Source: Nemertoderma westbladi (taxonomy: Eukaryota; Xenacoelomorpha; Nemertodermatida; Nemertodermatidae). From it: a stretch of 21,517 bases of DNA. The stretch lies in contig JAUCBJ010002566.1 of the NCBI GenBank assembly GCA_032718475.1, forward strand, positions 1 through 21,517, read 5' to 3'. The first letter of the stretch is position 1; the number at the start of each line of letters is the position of its first letter. Of this stretch, positions 21,288 to 21,517 are shown piece after piece. Both the position numbers and the translations under genes were made by a program. The notes under the pieces are model-generated. The model saw only the letters and a program-made list of their open reading frames with translations, was not told where the DNA came from and made no database searches.

Positions 21288-21517
21288 CTGTAATAAAGTA
21301 AATTAAATTAAATTACACATAATTATACATTGTATTGGCTAACGTAACTCTTTCTCCATCAACTGCCATCACTAGCCATATTTGCTTGCTGAGACAATTG
21401 TAATAAAATTGTTTGATTGACTTTAACAGTTCTAGTCGTGATTACAACATGTCCATCATTATCAATCATCATCTGTGCATCAAATTATATATATTATATA
21501 TATTATATTATACTATA
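21288..21517 (-). other. Upstream intron of the EGFR-like gene (partial)
   Basis: Next to the exon it is T-rich on the minus strand (TTTAATTTACTTTATTACAG), as expected for an acceptor region. It carries none of the 48-bp repeat. The window ends in a tatatatta microsatellite (about 21487-21517). Confidence 0.65.

Overview
The window looks like nuclear DNA of an animal, most likely an invertebrate. It is AT-rich, it carries spliced genes, and it contains an exon of an EGFR-family receptor ectodomain, a family found in animals. TAA ends the intact protease gene, so the standard code is in use. A flatworm-like compact genome is possible because of the very short candidate intron and the intronless protease gene. 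That is inference; nothing here fixes the species.

Layout, left to right. The stretch 222-728 (+) holds the 3' end of a spliced gene I do not recognise, with a polyadenylation signal at 781-786. It is followed by plain non-coding DNA and then three back-to-back minisatellites: a perfect 20-mer x8 at 1641-1800, a degenerate ~21-mer at about 1850-2055, and a 37/44-mer at 2135-2541. At 3504-6722 (-) there is one intact 1072-codon ORF for a nardilysin-type M16 metalloprotease, convergent with the first gene. From 6856 to 8338 there is a large nested inverted repeat (fold-back element), with a perfect 16-bp-stem hairpin in its spacer.

The right 60% of the window (8531-21077) is one 12.5-kb tandem array of about 260 units of 48/49 bp. 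It is not a gene, although 48 is divisible by 3 and one minus-strand frame stays open for long stretches. The array abuts, with no gap, the 5' splice site of a 210-nt minus-strand exon (21078-21287) that encodes a cysteine-rich module like domain IV of EGFR/ErbB receptors. The intron's own first bases, GTAAGTTATTTAGTGTGCC, are the first unit of the array.

Each 48-mer is an old dimer of two ~24-bp halves, and each half starts with the donor-like hexamer GTAAGT. The intron therefore carries roughly 500 donor-like sites in the sense direction, some of them changed to GTATGT. Higher-order repeats of 96, 144/288, 240 and 2456 bp show repeated local amplification. One internal unit near 10148 carries GTGCAG/GTAAGT like the real exon end.

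The array built from a splice donor is the most unusual thing here. The receptor's next exons are not visible in the window. Either the intron runs past the left edge, which would nest the protease gene inside it, or the assembly is broken at the array.
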